Below are positions 16,789 through 25,436 of a stretch of DNA of 64,000 bases, one piece after another. The notes under the pieces were generated by a model that saw only the letters and a list, made by a program, of their open reading frames with translations, did no database searches and was not told where the DNA came from. Position 1 is the stretch's first letter, and each line of letters starts with the position of its first letter. Both the position numbers and the translations under genes were made by a program. Origin of the DNA: an uncultured Lachnospiraceae bacterium (GTDB lineage Bacteria; Bacillota; Clostridia; Lachnospirales; Lachnospiraceae); contig CAKRFU010000005.1 of NCBI GenBank assembly GCA_934320845.1, positions 1 through 64,000 on the forward strand, in the 5' to 3' direction.

Positions 16789-19326
16789 TTAACCGCTTAT
16801 AATTGCGGCATGAACATATTTATTTGTATCAAAAATATTTATAATATTGTCAATTCGTTTTTTCAGCAATGTTGTATTAAACGGCTTATTTATGACTTCT
16901 ATCGCACCAAGTTCTATTGCGTGAGCTTCGTTTTCAAAATCACCGTACGCAGTGACAATAACCACAGGAATCTTTCTAAGAAAAGAAATCTTTTTCATCT
17001 GTTTTAACATGTCAAATCCTGATATTTCAGGCATATAAATATCGCATATCACAAGACTTATCTGAGAAAAATTCTTTTTCAAAATATCCATCGCCTCAGC
17101 CGCATTTGAAGCTTCAATAATATTATATTTTTCGCATAATGTCTCTTTTAATACCAAACGACCTATACCTGAACCATCTACCACAAGGATTGTGTCTCTG
17201 TCATCATAAAACTCTTCTGTATCTTTCATTCCGGATTCGTTTTCAAGTCTGCCTACAAAAGCATCTTCCGGAACAGGCTTTGAAAAGTAATATCCCTGGA
17301 TATTGTCACAGCCCATGCTTCTAAGCATCTCATATTGCTTTTCATTTTCAACACCTTCTACAACTGTCTCTATTTGAAGATTCTTTGCCATCTGTATTAT
17401 AGTATAAATAATATTGCCTGCTCTCTCCGACTGTTCAAGGTCATCCATAAATTTCATATCTATCTTTAATATATCAAAACAACAGTCTTTAAGCATATTA
17501 AGTGAAGAATATCCGCTTCCAAAATCATCCATGAGCACTTTAAAACCGTATTTCTGTAATGTATGAATTGCCATAATAAGATCCTGGGGATTATCTTCAT
17601 ATGCACTTTCAGTGATTTCAAGTTTTATATCTTCTGATTTCAGATTGTATTTATCCAGTAACCCAAGCACCTCTTTGTAGAGGTTTTCATTGTAGAAGTT
17701 TATCCTTGAAAGGTTTACCGAAACAGGAACAACACGGTTACCTTTGTCCTTTTCCTCCCTCTGATGTCTGCATACTTCCTCACAGACATACATATCAAGT
17801 TTTGTTATGAATCCATTTTTCTCAAATGCAGGTATAAATATTCCAGGTGAAATCATCCCTTTCTTCGGATGCAGCCATCTCACAAGTGCTTCTGCACTTA
17901 TGGTTTTCTTTGTCCTGACATCAACTATCGGCTGATAATATACGACAAATTCGTGATTTTCAAGTGCATGATCCATCTCATTGATAAGTTCCTGTTCAAT
18001 AAGTATTGACTTTTTGAGGCTGTCATTGTAATAATTCCATCTTGTTATATAATTTCCCTTAACCTCCTGTAATGCCATATTTGCTCTGTCACACAAAAGG
18101 TCAACAGGTATATCTTTATCGTCAATGAGACAAAAACCTGCATGTAGAAATATCGGATAATTGAGACAGTTCCACGAATCTTTTCCAATAAGGAACTGCT
18201 CTATCTCGCCTATGTTTTCGTCAATATATTCGGCTGTTGTGCAGATTGCAAACCTATCTGCTTCAAACCTTGCACATGTACCGTTTTTCTTTGTCATCTT
18301 CTTTAGCACATCGGCAATATTTTTCAAAATTATATCACCGTTTTTGCTTCCAAACAGTTCGTTGACAATTTTAAATCTGTCAACATTTAACATCCCTATA
18401 ACATATGTATGCTCACTGTCTTTTTTCATCAATTTTTCTACTGATGCATAAAAACTGTCCCTGTTATTGAGTCCTGTAAGTGTATCACGCTCTACCCTGT
18501 ATTTCAGTTCCATCATAGTATTTTTCATCTTTGTCTCTGCTTTCATTTCCTCAGTCAGATCCATAAATACTACATGGAATGTCTTTGACTCAGACTCAGA
18601 ATTAAGCATTTTTGCTGATACACCCGTCCATAATATGTTTTTATTTTTATTTATAAGACGTATCTTACAATGAATTATGTCTTCTCCGTCTTTATTCATG
18701 ATTTCCTTTAAGACTTCTTCATCTTTGCCATATATAACATCATATATATCATTATCTATAATGTTTTGAAGTTCAGACTTCATATATCCGAGCATGCTTG
18801 AAAGACCGTCATTGAAATAAGACATCCTCAACTTTTCATTTTTGGCAGAAACTTCTATAATGCCTATACCACCTGGCACAGTATCAATAAGATTGTACAT
18901 CTGATGCTGGGTATCTTCCAAAACCTCTTTCATATTTTTTCTCTGATATATGGTCTTTTCTATAATGTTCGTAATTCTGCGTTTTATGATTTTGGGATTG
19001 TACGGTTTTGCTATAAAATCATCGGCGCCAAGTGCAAGTGCTTTGTATTCATTTTCCTGCTCACCCGCCTGAGTATTTACTATTACAGGAATTTCACTGT
19101 AACTTTTATTTTTCTTTATCTCCTTGAGAAAATCAATTCCATTCATGACAGGCATGATAATGTCAAGCAGTATTATGTCAACTTTTGTACCTCTGTTTAA
19201 AATATCTAGGGCTGTCGTCCCGTCATCAGCCTCTATAACCTTGTAATCCTGTTCAAATATTCCCTTTAATATAACTCTGTTTACCTCTATATCATCCACG
19301 ATTAGGATAACTATTTCATCATTCAT
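16789..19326 (-). CDS. REC-PAS-GGDEF(degenerate)-EAL-REC cyclic-di-GMP phosphodiesterase
   Basis: A soluble 845-residue regulator. Domains in order: receiver 1 (residues 5-120, acceptor Asp55 in LLDIIMP), PAS (about 140-262), a GGDEF fold whose signature is EADRF at 355-359 and so probably cannot make c-di-GMP, EAL (about 445-695) and receiver 2 (711-835, acceptor Asp762). The EAL catalytic set looks intact: Glu479 in EALVRW, VNLSRINF, KLEITESAYED, DDFGSGYSSL, LKIDMKF, VVEGVENE and IQGYYFSKP. In receiver 2 one of the two acidic-pocket residues is Gly718. It is expected to hydrolyse c-di-GMP under control of phosphorylation. The ATG at 19326 follows GAGGTG. Confidence 0.92.
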   Translation of the reverse strand: MNDEIVILIVDDIEVNRVILKGIFEQDYKVIEADDGTTALDILNRGTKVDIILLDIIMPVMNGIDFLKEIKKNKSYSEIPVIVNTQAGEQENEYKALALGADDFIAKPYNPKIIKRRITNIIEKTIYQRKNMKEVLEDTQHQMYNLIDTVPGGIGIIEVSAKNEKLRMSYFNDGLSSMLGYMKSELQNIIDNDIYDVIYGKDEEVLKEIMNKDGEDIIHCKIRLINKNKNILWTGVSAKMLNSESESKTFHVVFMDLTEEMKAETKMKNTMMELKYRVERDTLTGLNNRDSFYASVEKLMKKDSEHTYVIGMLNVDRFKIVNELFGSKNGDIILKNIADVLKKMTKKNGTCARFEADRFAICTTAEYIDENIGEIEQFLIGKDSWNCLNYPIFLHAGFCLIDDKDIPVDLLCDRANMALQEVKGNYITRWNYYNDSLKKSILIEQELINEMDHALENHEFVVYYQPIVDVRTKKTISAEALVRWLHPKKGMISPGIFIPAFEKNGFITKLDMYVCEEVCRHQREEKDKGNRVVPVSVNLSRINFYNENLYKEVLGLLDKYNLKSEDIKLEITESAYEDNPQDLIMAIHTLQKYGFKVLMDDFGSGYSSLNMLKDCCFDILKIDMKFMDDLEQSERAGNIIYTIIQMAKNLQIETVVEGVENEKQYEMLRSMGCDNIQGYYFSKPVPEDAFVGRLENESGMKDTEEFYDDRDTILVVDGSGIGRLVLKETLCEKYNIIEASNAAEAMDILKKNFSQISLVICDIYMPEISGFDMLKQMKKISFLRKIPVVIVTAYGDFENEAHAIELGAIEVINKPFNTTLLKKRIDNIINIFDTNKYVHAAIISG

Positions 19327-19382
19327 ACTTCTTTCACCTCGTATCTGCACAATTACTTAAATTAATCATATGACTATTTATT

Positions 19383-19411
19383 ATTATACTTTTTTTATGC
19401 GCTGCTTACAA
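19383..19411 (-). promoter_or_regulatory. Sigma-A promoter of the EAL-domain gene
   Basis: On the minus strand, TTGTAA (19411-19406) and TATAAT (19388-19383) are separated by 17 bp, about 57 bp upstream of the ATG. It shows that the gene is transcribed separately from hydF. Confidence 0.65.
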
Positions 19412-19482
19412 CATTGTTTTTCGTAGTTTACAAATACTTTTTTTCTGTTTTACTAATAGTAGTTTTTTCATTTTTAATGACA

Positions 19483-19516
19483 AATGCAGGCTGTCAGAAA
19501 TATGACCACCTGCATT
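19483..19516 (-). terminator. Hairpin after hydF, probable terminator
   Basis: AATGCAGG (19483-19490) pairs with CCTGCATT (19509-19516), with an inner GTCA/TGAC helix. It lies 14 bp after the hydF stop. The minus-strand tail after the stem is not a clean U run, so termination may be inefficient. Confidence 0.5.
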
Positions 19517-19529
19517 ATTTTTATAGATT

Positions 19530-20738
19530 TTATTCAAGTTTTTCAAGAAGGTTTGGAAAAACCTCAATGCTTCTTTTTAGAATGCCATGCATATAAGCTA
19601 TTGTAATTCCATAATTTGTAAAAGGAACATTGCTTTCTATAGCGCATTTCATTCTGTGTTTAACTTCTTTTTCGTTTAGCATGCATCCGCCACAATGTAT
19701 TATCAATGAATATTCAGAAAGATTCTGCGGAAAATCTCTTCCTGACGATGTTTCAATTACAAGTTCTTTTCCTGTATACTCTTTTAACCAGCGTGGAATT
19801 TTTACCGTTCCAATATCATCACATTGTCTGTGATGTGTGCATCCCTCTGAAATAAGTATCTTATCGCCGTCTTTTAACTTATCAATAGCCGCCACTCCCT
19901 CTATTGCTGTTTCAAGAGAACCCTTATATCTCGCCATAAGTATAGAAAAAGATGTCAGCAGAACATCTGATGGGGTATCCTCAGACACTTTTTCAAATGC
20001 CTGACTGTCTGTTATGACCATCGCCGGTTTTTTTCTGAGATTTGAAAGTGTTTCTTTTAATTCATTTTCCTTTACTACTATAGCTGTTGCGTCCGCTTCC
20101 AACACATCTCTTATCGTCTGCTGCTGTGGCAAAATAAGCCTGCCCTTTGGAGCTGCGGAATCTATTGGCACAACAAGTACAACTAAGTCTGACGGATTTA
20201 TTAAGTCGCCGACAATCCTAAGTTTAGTGTCCTCAGTATTTATCATGGTTGCAACACGCTCTTTTAACGCATCTATTCCTGTTTTGTTCAATGCGCTTAC
20301 ATTGATTGAATTCTCGGTTTTCTCCATCTCTTTGATGTCAGATTTGTTGTATACGATAAGATAAGGCACTTCTCTTTTTATAAACAGTTCAATAAGCTGT
20401 TTATCGCAGCCTGAAAGTCCCTTGTCTGAATCTGCCACCAGAATTGCTATATCAACTTTATTTAAAACCTGCTTTGTTTTTTCGATTCTGAGTTCTCCAA
20501 GTTCTCCCTCATCATCAAATCCCGGTGTATCTATAATCATAACAGGACCAAGTGGCAAAAGTTCCATGGCTTTATAAACCGGATCTGTTGTTGTCCCTTT
20601 TTTATCTGATACAATGGCAAGCTGCTGATTTGTAAATGCATTGACAAGACTTGACTTTCCTGCATTTCTCATGCCAAAAAAACCAATATGTACTCTTTCA
20701 CCCGATGGCGTGGCATTCAAACCGGACTCCAAACTCAT
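19530..20738 (-). CDS. hydF: [FeFe]-hydrogenase maturation GTPase HydF
   Basis: A scaffold GTPase on which the HydE and HydG radical-SAM products are assembled into the 2Fe subcluster before transfer to the apo-hydrogenase. Of 402 residues, the N-terminal third is a GTPase domain (FFGMRNAGKSSL P-loop, DTPGFDD switch, NKSD). The C-terminal part has the HydF cluster signature CTHHRQCDDIG and later HCGGCM. The ATG at 20738 follows GGAGGTG. hydE, hydG and the hydrogenase are not in this window. Presence implies H2 production or uptake in an anaerobe. A palindromic hairpin lies in its leader. Confidence 0.96.
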   Translation of the reverse strand: MSLESGLNATPSGERVHIGFFGMRNAGKSSLVNAFTNQQLAIVSDKKGTTTDPVYKAMELLPLGPVMIIDTPGFDDEGELGELRIEKTKQVLNKVDIAILVADSDKGLSGCDKQLIELFIKREVPYLIVYNKSDIKEMEKTENSINVSALNKTGIDALKERVATMINTEDTKLRIVGDLINPSDLVVLVVPIDSAAPKGRLILPQQQTIRDVLEADATAIVVKENELKETLSNLRKKPAMVITDSQAFEKVSEDTPSDVLLTSFSILMARYKGSLETAIEGVAAIDKLKDGDKILISEGCTHHRQCDDIGTVKIPRWLKEYTGKELVIETSSGRDFPQNLSEYSLIIHCGGCMLNEKEVKHRMKCAIESNVPFTNYGITIAYMHGILKRSIEVFPNLLEKLE

Positions 20739-20760
20739 ATAAAAACACCTCCGTAATTAC

Positions 20761-20794
20761 AAGTACAACGAAAAATCAATTATTCGTTGTACTT
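20761..20794. other. 12-bp inverted repeat upstream of hydF
   Basis: AAGTACAACGAA (20761-20772) is exactly complementary to TTCGTTGTACTT (20783-20794). It lies 22 bp upstream of the hydF ATG and 45 bp after the chemoreceptor stop. There is no U-tract on the minus strand. It is either a leader hairpin or operator for hydF, or an end structure for the chemoreceptor transcript. Confidence 0.5.
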
Positions 20795-20838
20795 ATAACT
20801 TTGTTAATTCTTCTTATGTTAACCTGCTAATTAACCCT

Positions 20839-22371
20839 TTAATTATTATTTAACTGCTTTGCAAGTCTCTTAAGATTATTTGTTATTTCAACAACCTGTG
20901 ATACTATCTCAATATTATGCTCACTTACGCTGTATGTATCACTTGAATGTGCCGCAACTTCTTCTGAAATCGCAGATATGGTTGATATACTGTCAACAAT
21001 CTCTTTATTTGCATTTGAAAGTTCTTCAACATAATCTGAAAGCGACTCTGAATTATCTAAAATACTGTCTGTATTCTTAGCAATTGTCTTAAAGCTTGCT
21101 GCTGTCTTTTCTGTTGCCTCATTCTGACCCTCTATCATCTCAATCATTTGACCGGTAACTTCTACAACTCTGTCTAATGCACCTGTAACTTCCTGAATCA
21201 TATCAGTAATTTTAATCGTGGCATCCTGCGTTTCATTTGCCATTTTTGAAATCTCAGATGCAACAACAGAAAATCCTTTTCCTGCCTCACCTGCTCTTGC
21301 AGCTTCTATACTTGCATTAAGTGCTAACAAACTTGTCTGTGAAGTGATGTTGTTTATAATGTCAACAACAGAATTCATCTTCTCCATGTCCTCATTAAGG
21401 CTTGCTATCTCATTTGATACCTGCTTTCCTGACTCAACAGATTCAGTTACCTTTCCTACCAGATAATCTATGTTATGATTTCCCTGGTCAATAGCATTTT
21501 TAGTCTGTTTCACACTCAGAGCAATCTCATCTGTACCCACAGTAACATCATTTATCTTATTTTGTATATTTTCTGTCATGGAGAGCTGCTTCTGAACAGC
21601 CGCTGCTGTATCATTTGAACCTGAGCTTACCTGCTCCATTGCGTTTCTTGTATTCCCAATAGAAACATCGAGTTCCTTAATATGACCGTCAGTTATTTCA
21701 ATATCTGAAATCATCTCCTTAGATATACTCATAATATGGTCAAACATTTCCTTTGTTTCCTGATGTTGAATTTCTATCTGCTTTAACTTCAGACGATTAT
21801 TAAAATCGAGCATTCTTGACGAAAGTGCTGCGAATGTTGCTATTATTGCCATGACAAAAAGCTGGATTTCAATACTTGCACTGTCTGTTTTTAAATTATA
21901 TGTACCATTTGATACAAATACTATAACTTGCACAATATTAACAAAAATCATGGCAAGATTTATATACAATGAATATTTATAATCATTGTATACGGTTACT
22001 ATGATTATCATAGGAATCGCATATACATATGCATGCGAATTCTGTGTTGTAAGTACAAGAAATGTATAAAATACACCATAACCTATCGAAATAAAATGTT
22101 TGATAGACTCGGTTTCCTTATTTTTGCCGTAGGCAATAATCTCCGCTATAGGAGAAGCAAGTCCGAGAACAACAACAAATGCAACATATCCTATACTTCT
22201 TGAACCTTTGAATACTTCAATCAAATAGGTCAGACTGATAAGCACCGCTACAAATATGTGTGCTCCCATAGCCAGTTTGTTGCTTCTTGAAAGTTCTGAC
22301 ATGGTTTCAACCTTATCTTTTATTTGTTCAACTTTTTCCTGTGCTATTTTTTCAATTTTTTCATTTTGCAT
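20839..22371 (-). CDS. Methyl-accepting chemotaxis protein, multi-pass type
   Basis: A protein of 510 residues. About six hydrophobic segments occupy residues 30-190, with no large periplasmic ligand domain and no recognisable HAMP domain. A cytoplasmic helical signalling domain follows, whose hairpin tip reads [20 protein letters not shown] and then AGKGFSVVA, the conserved CheA/CheW-binding region. Such multi-pass receptors probably sense membrane-linked cues. The ATG at 22371 follows GGAGG at 8 nt; the ATG seven codons upstream has no ribosome site. Two copies of a palindrome-containing repeat lie in the upstream region. Confidence 0.93.
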   Translation of the reverse strand: MQNEKIEKIAQEKVEQIKDKVETMSELSRSNKLAMGAHIFVAVLISLTYLIEVFKGSRSIGYVAFVVVLGLASPIAEIIAYGKNKETESIKHFISIGYGVFYTFLVLTTQNSHAYVYAIPMIIIVTVYNDYKYSLYINLAMIFVNIVQVIVFVSNGTYNLKTDSASIEIQLFVMAIIATFAALSSRMLDFNNRLKLKQIEIQHQETKEMFDHIMSISKEMISDIEITDGHIKELDVSIGNTRNAMEQVSSGSNDTAAAVQKQLSMTENIQNKINDVTVGTDEIALSVKQTKNAIDQGNHNIDYLVGKVTESVESGKQVSNEIASLNEDMEKMNSVVDIINNITSQTSLLALNASIEAARAGEAGKGFSVVASEISKMANETQDATIKITDMIQEVTGALDRVVEVTGQMIEMIEGQNEATEKTAASFKTIAKNTDSILDNSESLSDYVEELSNANKEIVDSISTISAISEEVAAHSSDTYSVSEHNIEIVSQVVEITNNLKRLAKQLNNN

Positions 22372-22393
22372 ATTTTGTACCTCCAACCTCATT

Positions 22394-22429
22394 TTTTAAT
22401 ATGAATACTTTAGTGTTCATTATATCATG
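22394..22429 (-). promoter_or_regulatory. Promoter/operator repeat copy 1 upstream of the chemoreceptor
   Basis: A 36-bp block, 35/36 identical to 22474-22509. It contains the near-palindrome ATGAATACT-TT-AGTGTTCAT (22401-22420, one mismatch) and, on the minus strand, TATAAT at 22424-22419. A palindrome at or just after the start site fits a repressor operator. No good -35 is visible. Confidence 0.5.
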
Positions 22430-22473
22430 AATCTGTGCATGTTTTTTGCACACAACAAAGTTTCGATAGAAAC

Positions 22474-22509
22474 TTTTAATATGAACACTTTAGTGTTCAT
22501 TATATCATG
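22474..22509 (-). promoter_or_regulatory. Promoter/operator repeat copy 2 upstream of the chemoreceptor
   Basis: The second copy of the block, 80 bp from the first. Here the palindrome ATGAACACT-TT-AGTGTTCAT (22481-22500) is perfect. A TATAAT lies at 22504-22499 on the minus strand. Between the copies are two further inverted repeats, TGTGCA/TGCACA (22434-22452) and GTTTC/GAAAC (near 22460-22473). Confidence 0.5.
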
Positions 22510-22522
22510 TTTTAAATAATAA

Positions 22523-23215
22523 TCAAATAAAGTTTTCCATTCTATATCCTACATTTCTGACAGTCTTTATACATTTGCCGCTTTCTCCAAGTTTCTGTCT
22601 CAGCGTTTTAATATGCATATCTACGGTTCTTGTCTCCCCGAAATAGTCAACTCCCCATATCTCAGACAGCAGCTGATCCCTTGTGAAAACTATTCCCTGA
22701 TTACTCAAAAACAATTTTAATATCTCATATTCTTTATATGTAAGGTCAATTTTGTTATCCTTAACGCATACTATATGAGCATCGATATTCATATTTATAC
22801 TTCCGTTTGAATATATATGTTCTTTCTTTTTTGGTGAACATCGTCTCAATACTGCTTTTATTCTTGAAACCATTTCCATCATGCCAAACGGTTTTACAAG
22901 ATAATCATCAGCTCCCATATCAAGACTTTGCACTTTATCAAACTCCATGCCTTTTGCTGTTGCCATAATCACCGGAATATCTTCTGTCTTTGACAACTCT
23001 CTCATTTTTTTTAAAAGTGCAATTCCATCTTCCCCCGGCAGCATGATGTCCATAAGGACAAGTTCCGGAAGTCTGTCCGTACTTATAAGTTCCTTCCAAA
23101 ATGAATCACCGTCAACAAAACCCCGTGCTTCAAATCCCGTGCTCTTTAATGTATATATCTCAATATCCCTTATACTGTCATCATCTTCCACACACCAAAT
23201 CATTCTATTCTCCAT
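22523..23215 (-). CDS. OmpR/PhoB-family response regulator
   Basis: A protein of 230 residues. The N-terminal receiver domain has an acidic pocket (EDDDS), acceptor Asp in LVLMDIMLPGEDG, a Thr in MATAKG and a Lys in YLVKPFG. The C-terminal winged helix has DLTYKEYEILKLF, GIVFTRDQLLSEIWG and RTVDMHIKTLRQKLG, the standard DNA-binding signature. No sensor kinase is adjacent, so it is an orphan here. The chemoreceptor lies directly downstream on the same strand, but its own promoter-like repeats fall between them. Confidence 0.95.
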   Translation of the reverse strand: MENRMIWCVEDDDSIRDIEIYTLKSTGFEARGFVDGDSFWKELISTDRLPELVLMDIMLPGEDGIALLKKMRELSKTEDIPVIMATAKGMEFDKVQSLDMGADDYLVKPFGMMEMVSRIKAVLRRCSPKKKEHIYSNGSINMNIDAHIVCVKDNKIDLTYKEYEILKLFLSNQGIVFTRDQLLSEIWGVDYFGETRTVDMHIKTLRQKLGESGKCIKTVRNVGYRMENFI

Positions 23216-23273
23216 TCTTGTACTGTTTTCTACATATTGCAGTTTTGTGCAAATCTAAAAAACATTTGTTTTA

Positions 23274-23813
23274 TCAAAAGTCAAAATCCTCATAATCATG
23301 CTTGAGAAAACGATGATATATGACGTGAAATTCATCAACTGTAAAACAGTAATAATATTTGTCAGGCTTTCCATTATTAAAATACAACAGGTAGTCAAAT
23401 TCACCATTTGAAATTTTTTCATAATGTATATCATCACTAAACTTTAAAAAATATTCTTTTACTTTGTCAATCGTACAACCGTGGTCTGCCACAAGATTAA
23501 CAAGCCCGTATATAAATTCATTGTCCGCAAGATTATCATGAACATATTCTGCACCCTTATCAGGTATCTTAAAGCAAAATCTCTCACCGTTATTTGAAAT
23601 TTCAATATCACCGAAAAATTCACTTACCTCCCTGCAAAAATCTGATAATTTCTCTTTCATACCGGATATATCACATTTTGTTTTTAAAAGATGGTTCAGC
23701 GAACCAAGCGGATAATACAATCTTATGGTTTCTTTCCGATACCCGAGTTTTGCCTGCTCTTCTTTTATAATATCTATCAGATTATCTTTCATTTCCACAT
23801 ACTCTTTTTTCAA
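23274..23813 (-). CDS. DUF3877 family protein
   Basis: A protein of 179 residues matching DUF3877, a family of unknown function found mainly in Lachnospiraceae and relatives. The N-terminal stretch IKEEQAKLGYRKETIRLYYP is characteristic. There are no membrane segments or catalytic motifs I can name. The TTG at 23813 is chosen because AGGAGG lies 8 nt before it, within the last codons of the upstream transporter gene. The ATG seven codons later has only a weak site. It is 3 bp after the transporter stop, so the two are co-transcribed. Confidence 0.8.
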   Translation of the reverse strand: MKKEYVEMKDNLIDIIKEEQAKLGYRKETIRLYYPLGSLNHLLKTKCDISGMKEKLSDFCREVSEFFGDIEISNNGERFCFKIPDKGAEYVHDNLADNEFIYGLVNLVADHGCTIDKVKEYFLKFSDDIHYEKISNGEFDYLLYFNNGKPDKYYYCFTVDEFHVIYHRFLKHDYEDFDF

Positions 23814-23816
23814 ATT

Positions 23817-24686
23817 CTACACCTCCTGTTTTTCTTTTTTATTCCCTATCATAAACATTATAACAGCCGGAGCTATTATAAGTACACATCCGATATAACT
23901 GAATACATCAGGTATCTCACCAAGTATTATAAATCCAAGTATTCCCGCAAAGATTACATTTGAATAATCGTATACTGAAAGTTCTTTTGCCGGTGCATGT
24001 GAATATGCCGCCGTTATAAAGAACTGGCCAAATGTTGCCGCAATTCCGGTCATAAAAAGATAAAACCACTGTATCGGTTCCATATGGGTATAGTTTAATA
24101 TACAATACGGCAATGAACAGATACATGAAAATACTGAAAAGAAAAATACTATAAACGGTCCCTTAACACCCATTCCCGTAGCTTTTCTAAGAAGCGTATA
24201 AGCCATGCCTGCTCCCATACCGCCTATCATGGCAATAAGCGCAGGTATTGATAACATGGCATCTCCTGACGGTTTCAAAATAAACATTGCACCTATAATA
24301 GCCGAGATAAGGCAGCGTATCTGATAATGCTCAACACGTTCCTTTAAAATAAAATACGAAAAAATAATCGCAAAAAAAGGAGATAATTTATTAAGCATTG
24401 ATGCATCTGCAATATTTAAATGATCCACACCATAAAAATTACAAAAAATACCTACCGTTCCAAAAAATGCTCTTCCAAATACATATTTAAAACTTTCTTT
24501 ACTACATTTTAAAGGTGTGTGATTTTTTTTCAGCATAACATACGCAACAATCGCAGCGACAAAATTTCTGAAAAAAGATTTTTGAAGCGTTGGTATATCG
24601 CCCGACAATTTGATAAACAAACTCATAAATGCAAATGACAATGCTGAAAATATAATACACAAAATACCTTTCGTTTTCTCCGACAT
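23817..24686 (-). CDS. EamA/DMT-superfamily transporter
   Basis: An integral membrane protein of 289 residues with ten predicted helices arranged as two EamA repeats of five. The first begins CIIFSALSFAFMSLFIKLSG; the second centres on MIGGMGAGMAYTLLRKATG. The KLSPFFAIIFSYFILKERV and FAGILGFIILGEIPD loops are typical repeat ends. Members export or import amino acids, nucleotides or other metabolites; the substrate cannot be read from sequence. It shares a transcript with the DUF3877 gene, which starts at its stop codon. Confidence 0.9.
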   Translation of the reverse strand: MSEKTKGILCIIFSALSFAFMSLFIKLSGDIPTLQKSFFRNFVAAIVAYVMLKKNHTPLKCSKESFKYVFGRAFFGTVGIFCNFYGVDHLNIADASMLNKLSPFFAIIFSYFILKERVEHYQIRCLISAIIGAMFILKPSGDAMLSIPALIAMIGGMGAGMAYTLLRKATGMGVKGPFIVFFFSVFSCICSLPYCILNYTHMEPIQWFYLFMTGIAATFGQFFITAAYSHAPAKELSVYDYSNVIFAGILGFIILGEIPDVFSYIGCVLIIAPAVIMFMIGNKKEKQEV

Positions 24687-24749
24687 CAGATTTCCTCTTT
24701 TCTTAACAGCCTAATCTTTCATCATTTTATAACATATTCTGAACTTTAA

Positions 24750-25403
24750 TTATTTTTCCAGAATAATATCAAGTATCTCTGACGGCTGTTTTATAATCCT
24801 TTTTGCTCCTTTTTCACGCAGGAATTCCTCATCCCTGAACCCCCAGCCTACCATTATAACATCCATTCCGGCATTTACCGATGTTGCAAAGTCAACGTCC
24901 GAATCACCTATATAAACGGCATCGGCTTTTTCAACATTCAATTTTGATAACACCTCAAAAACACTGTCAGGTGCAGGTTTTTTCTTAATACCTTCTCTTT
25001 CGCCTATTGCAAAATCAAATAAATCCTTAAAATAGTCTTTGCATAAATCCTGAACTGCAAAATCAGCTTTATTTGACACAACTGCCGTAAGGCAGCCTGC
25101 CTTTTTTAATCCTGACAATACATCTTTTATCCCGTCATAAGGTCTGGTTTTTACTGCGCAATGTGTCTTATAGTATTCTTTAAATGTATCAAAAACTTTG
25201 TCTGTAAGTTCTTTGTCTGTATCTGCCGGAACAGCACGTTCTATAAGTAGTCTTATTCCGTTTCCTACAAATCTTCTGACTTCATCAATCGTTCTTTCAG
25301 AAAGACCATTTGCTTTCAATGCATAATTTGTACTGTCTGCAAGATCCTCAAGTGTATTTAAAATTGTTCCATCCATGTCAAAAACTGCAAGTTTATATCT
25401 CAT
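24750..25403 (-). CDS. HAD-family hydrolase, phosphoglycolate phosphatase-like
   Basis: A cytosolic phosphatase of 217 residues. HAD motif I is FDMDGTILNT (about residues 8-17), with motif II at AVVSNKADF, motif III Lys in the KKKPAPDSV loop, and motif IV at YIGDSDVDFATSVNAG. A helical cap domain lies between motifs I and II (ALKANGLSERT, FVGNGIRLLIERA). The pattern fits the Gph/PgmB-like subgroup that acts on phosphoglycolate or pyrophosphate, but HAD substrates cannot be fixed from sequence. Confidence 0.92.
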   Translation of the reverse strand: MRYKLAVFDMDGTILNTLEDLADSTNYALKANGLSERTIDEVRRFVGNGIRLLIERAVPADTDKELTDKVFDTFKEYYKTHCAVKTRPYDGIKDVLSGLKKAGCLTAVVSNKADFAVQDLCKDYFKDLFDFAIGEREGIKKKPAPDSVFEVLSKLNVEKADAVYIGDSDVDFATSVNAGMDVIMVGWGFRDEEFLREKGAKRIIKQPSEILDIILEK

Positions 25404-25436
25404 TTTTATCCCTCATTTCCTGCTTATACTTTTAAA

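Noticed and set aside
20795..20838. Rex-type operator upstream of hydF (GTTAA...TTAAC)
   Set aside because: The half-sites are 11 bp apart, not the 4 bp expected for Rex, and they lie next to the chemoreceptor stop.
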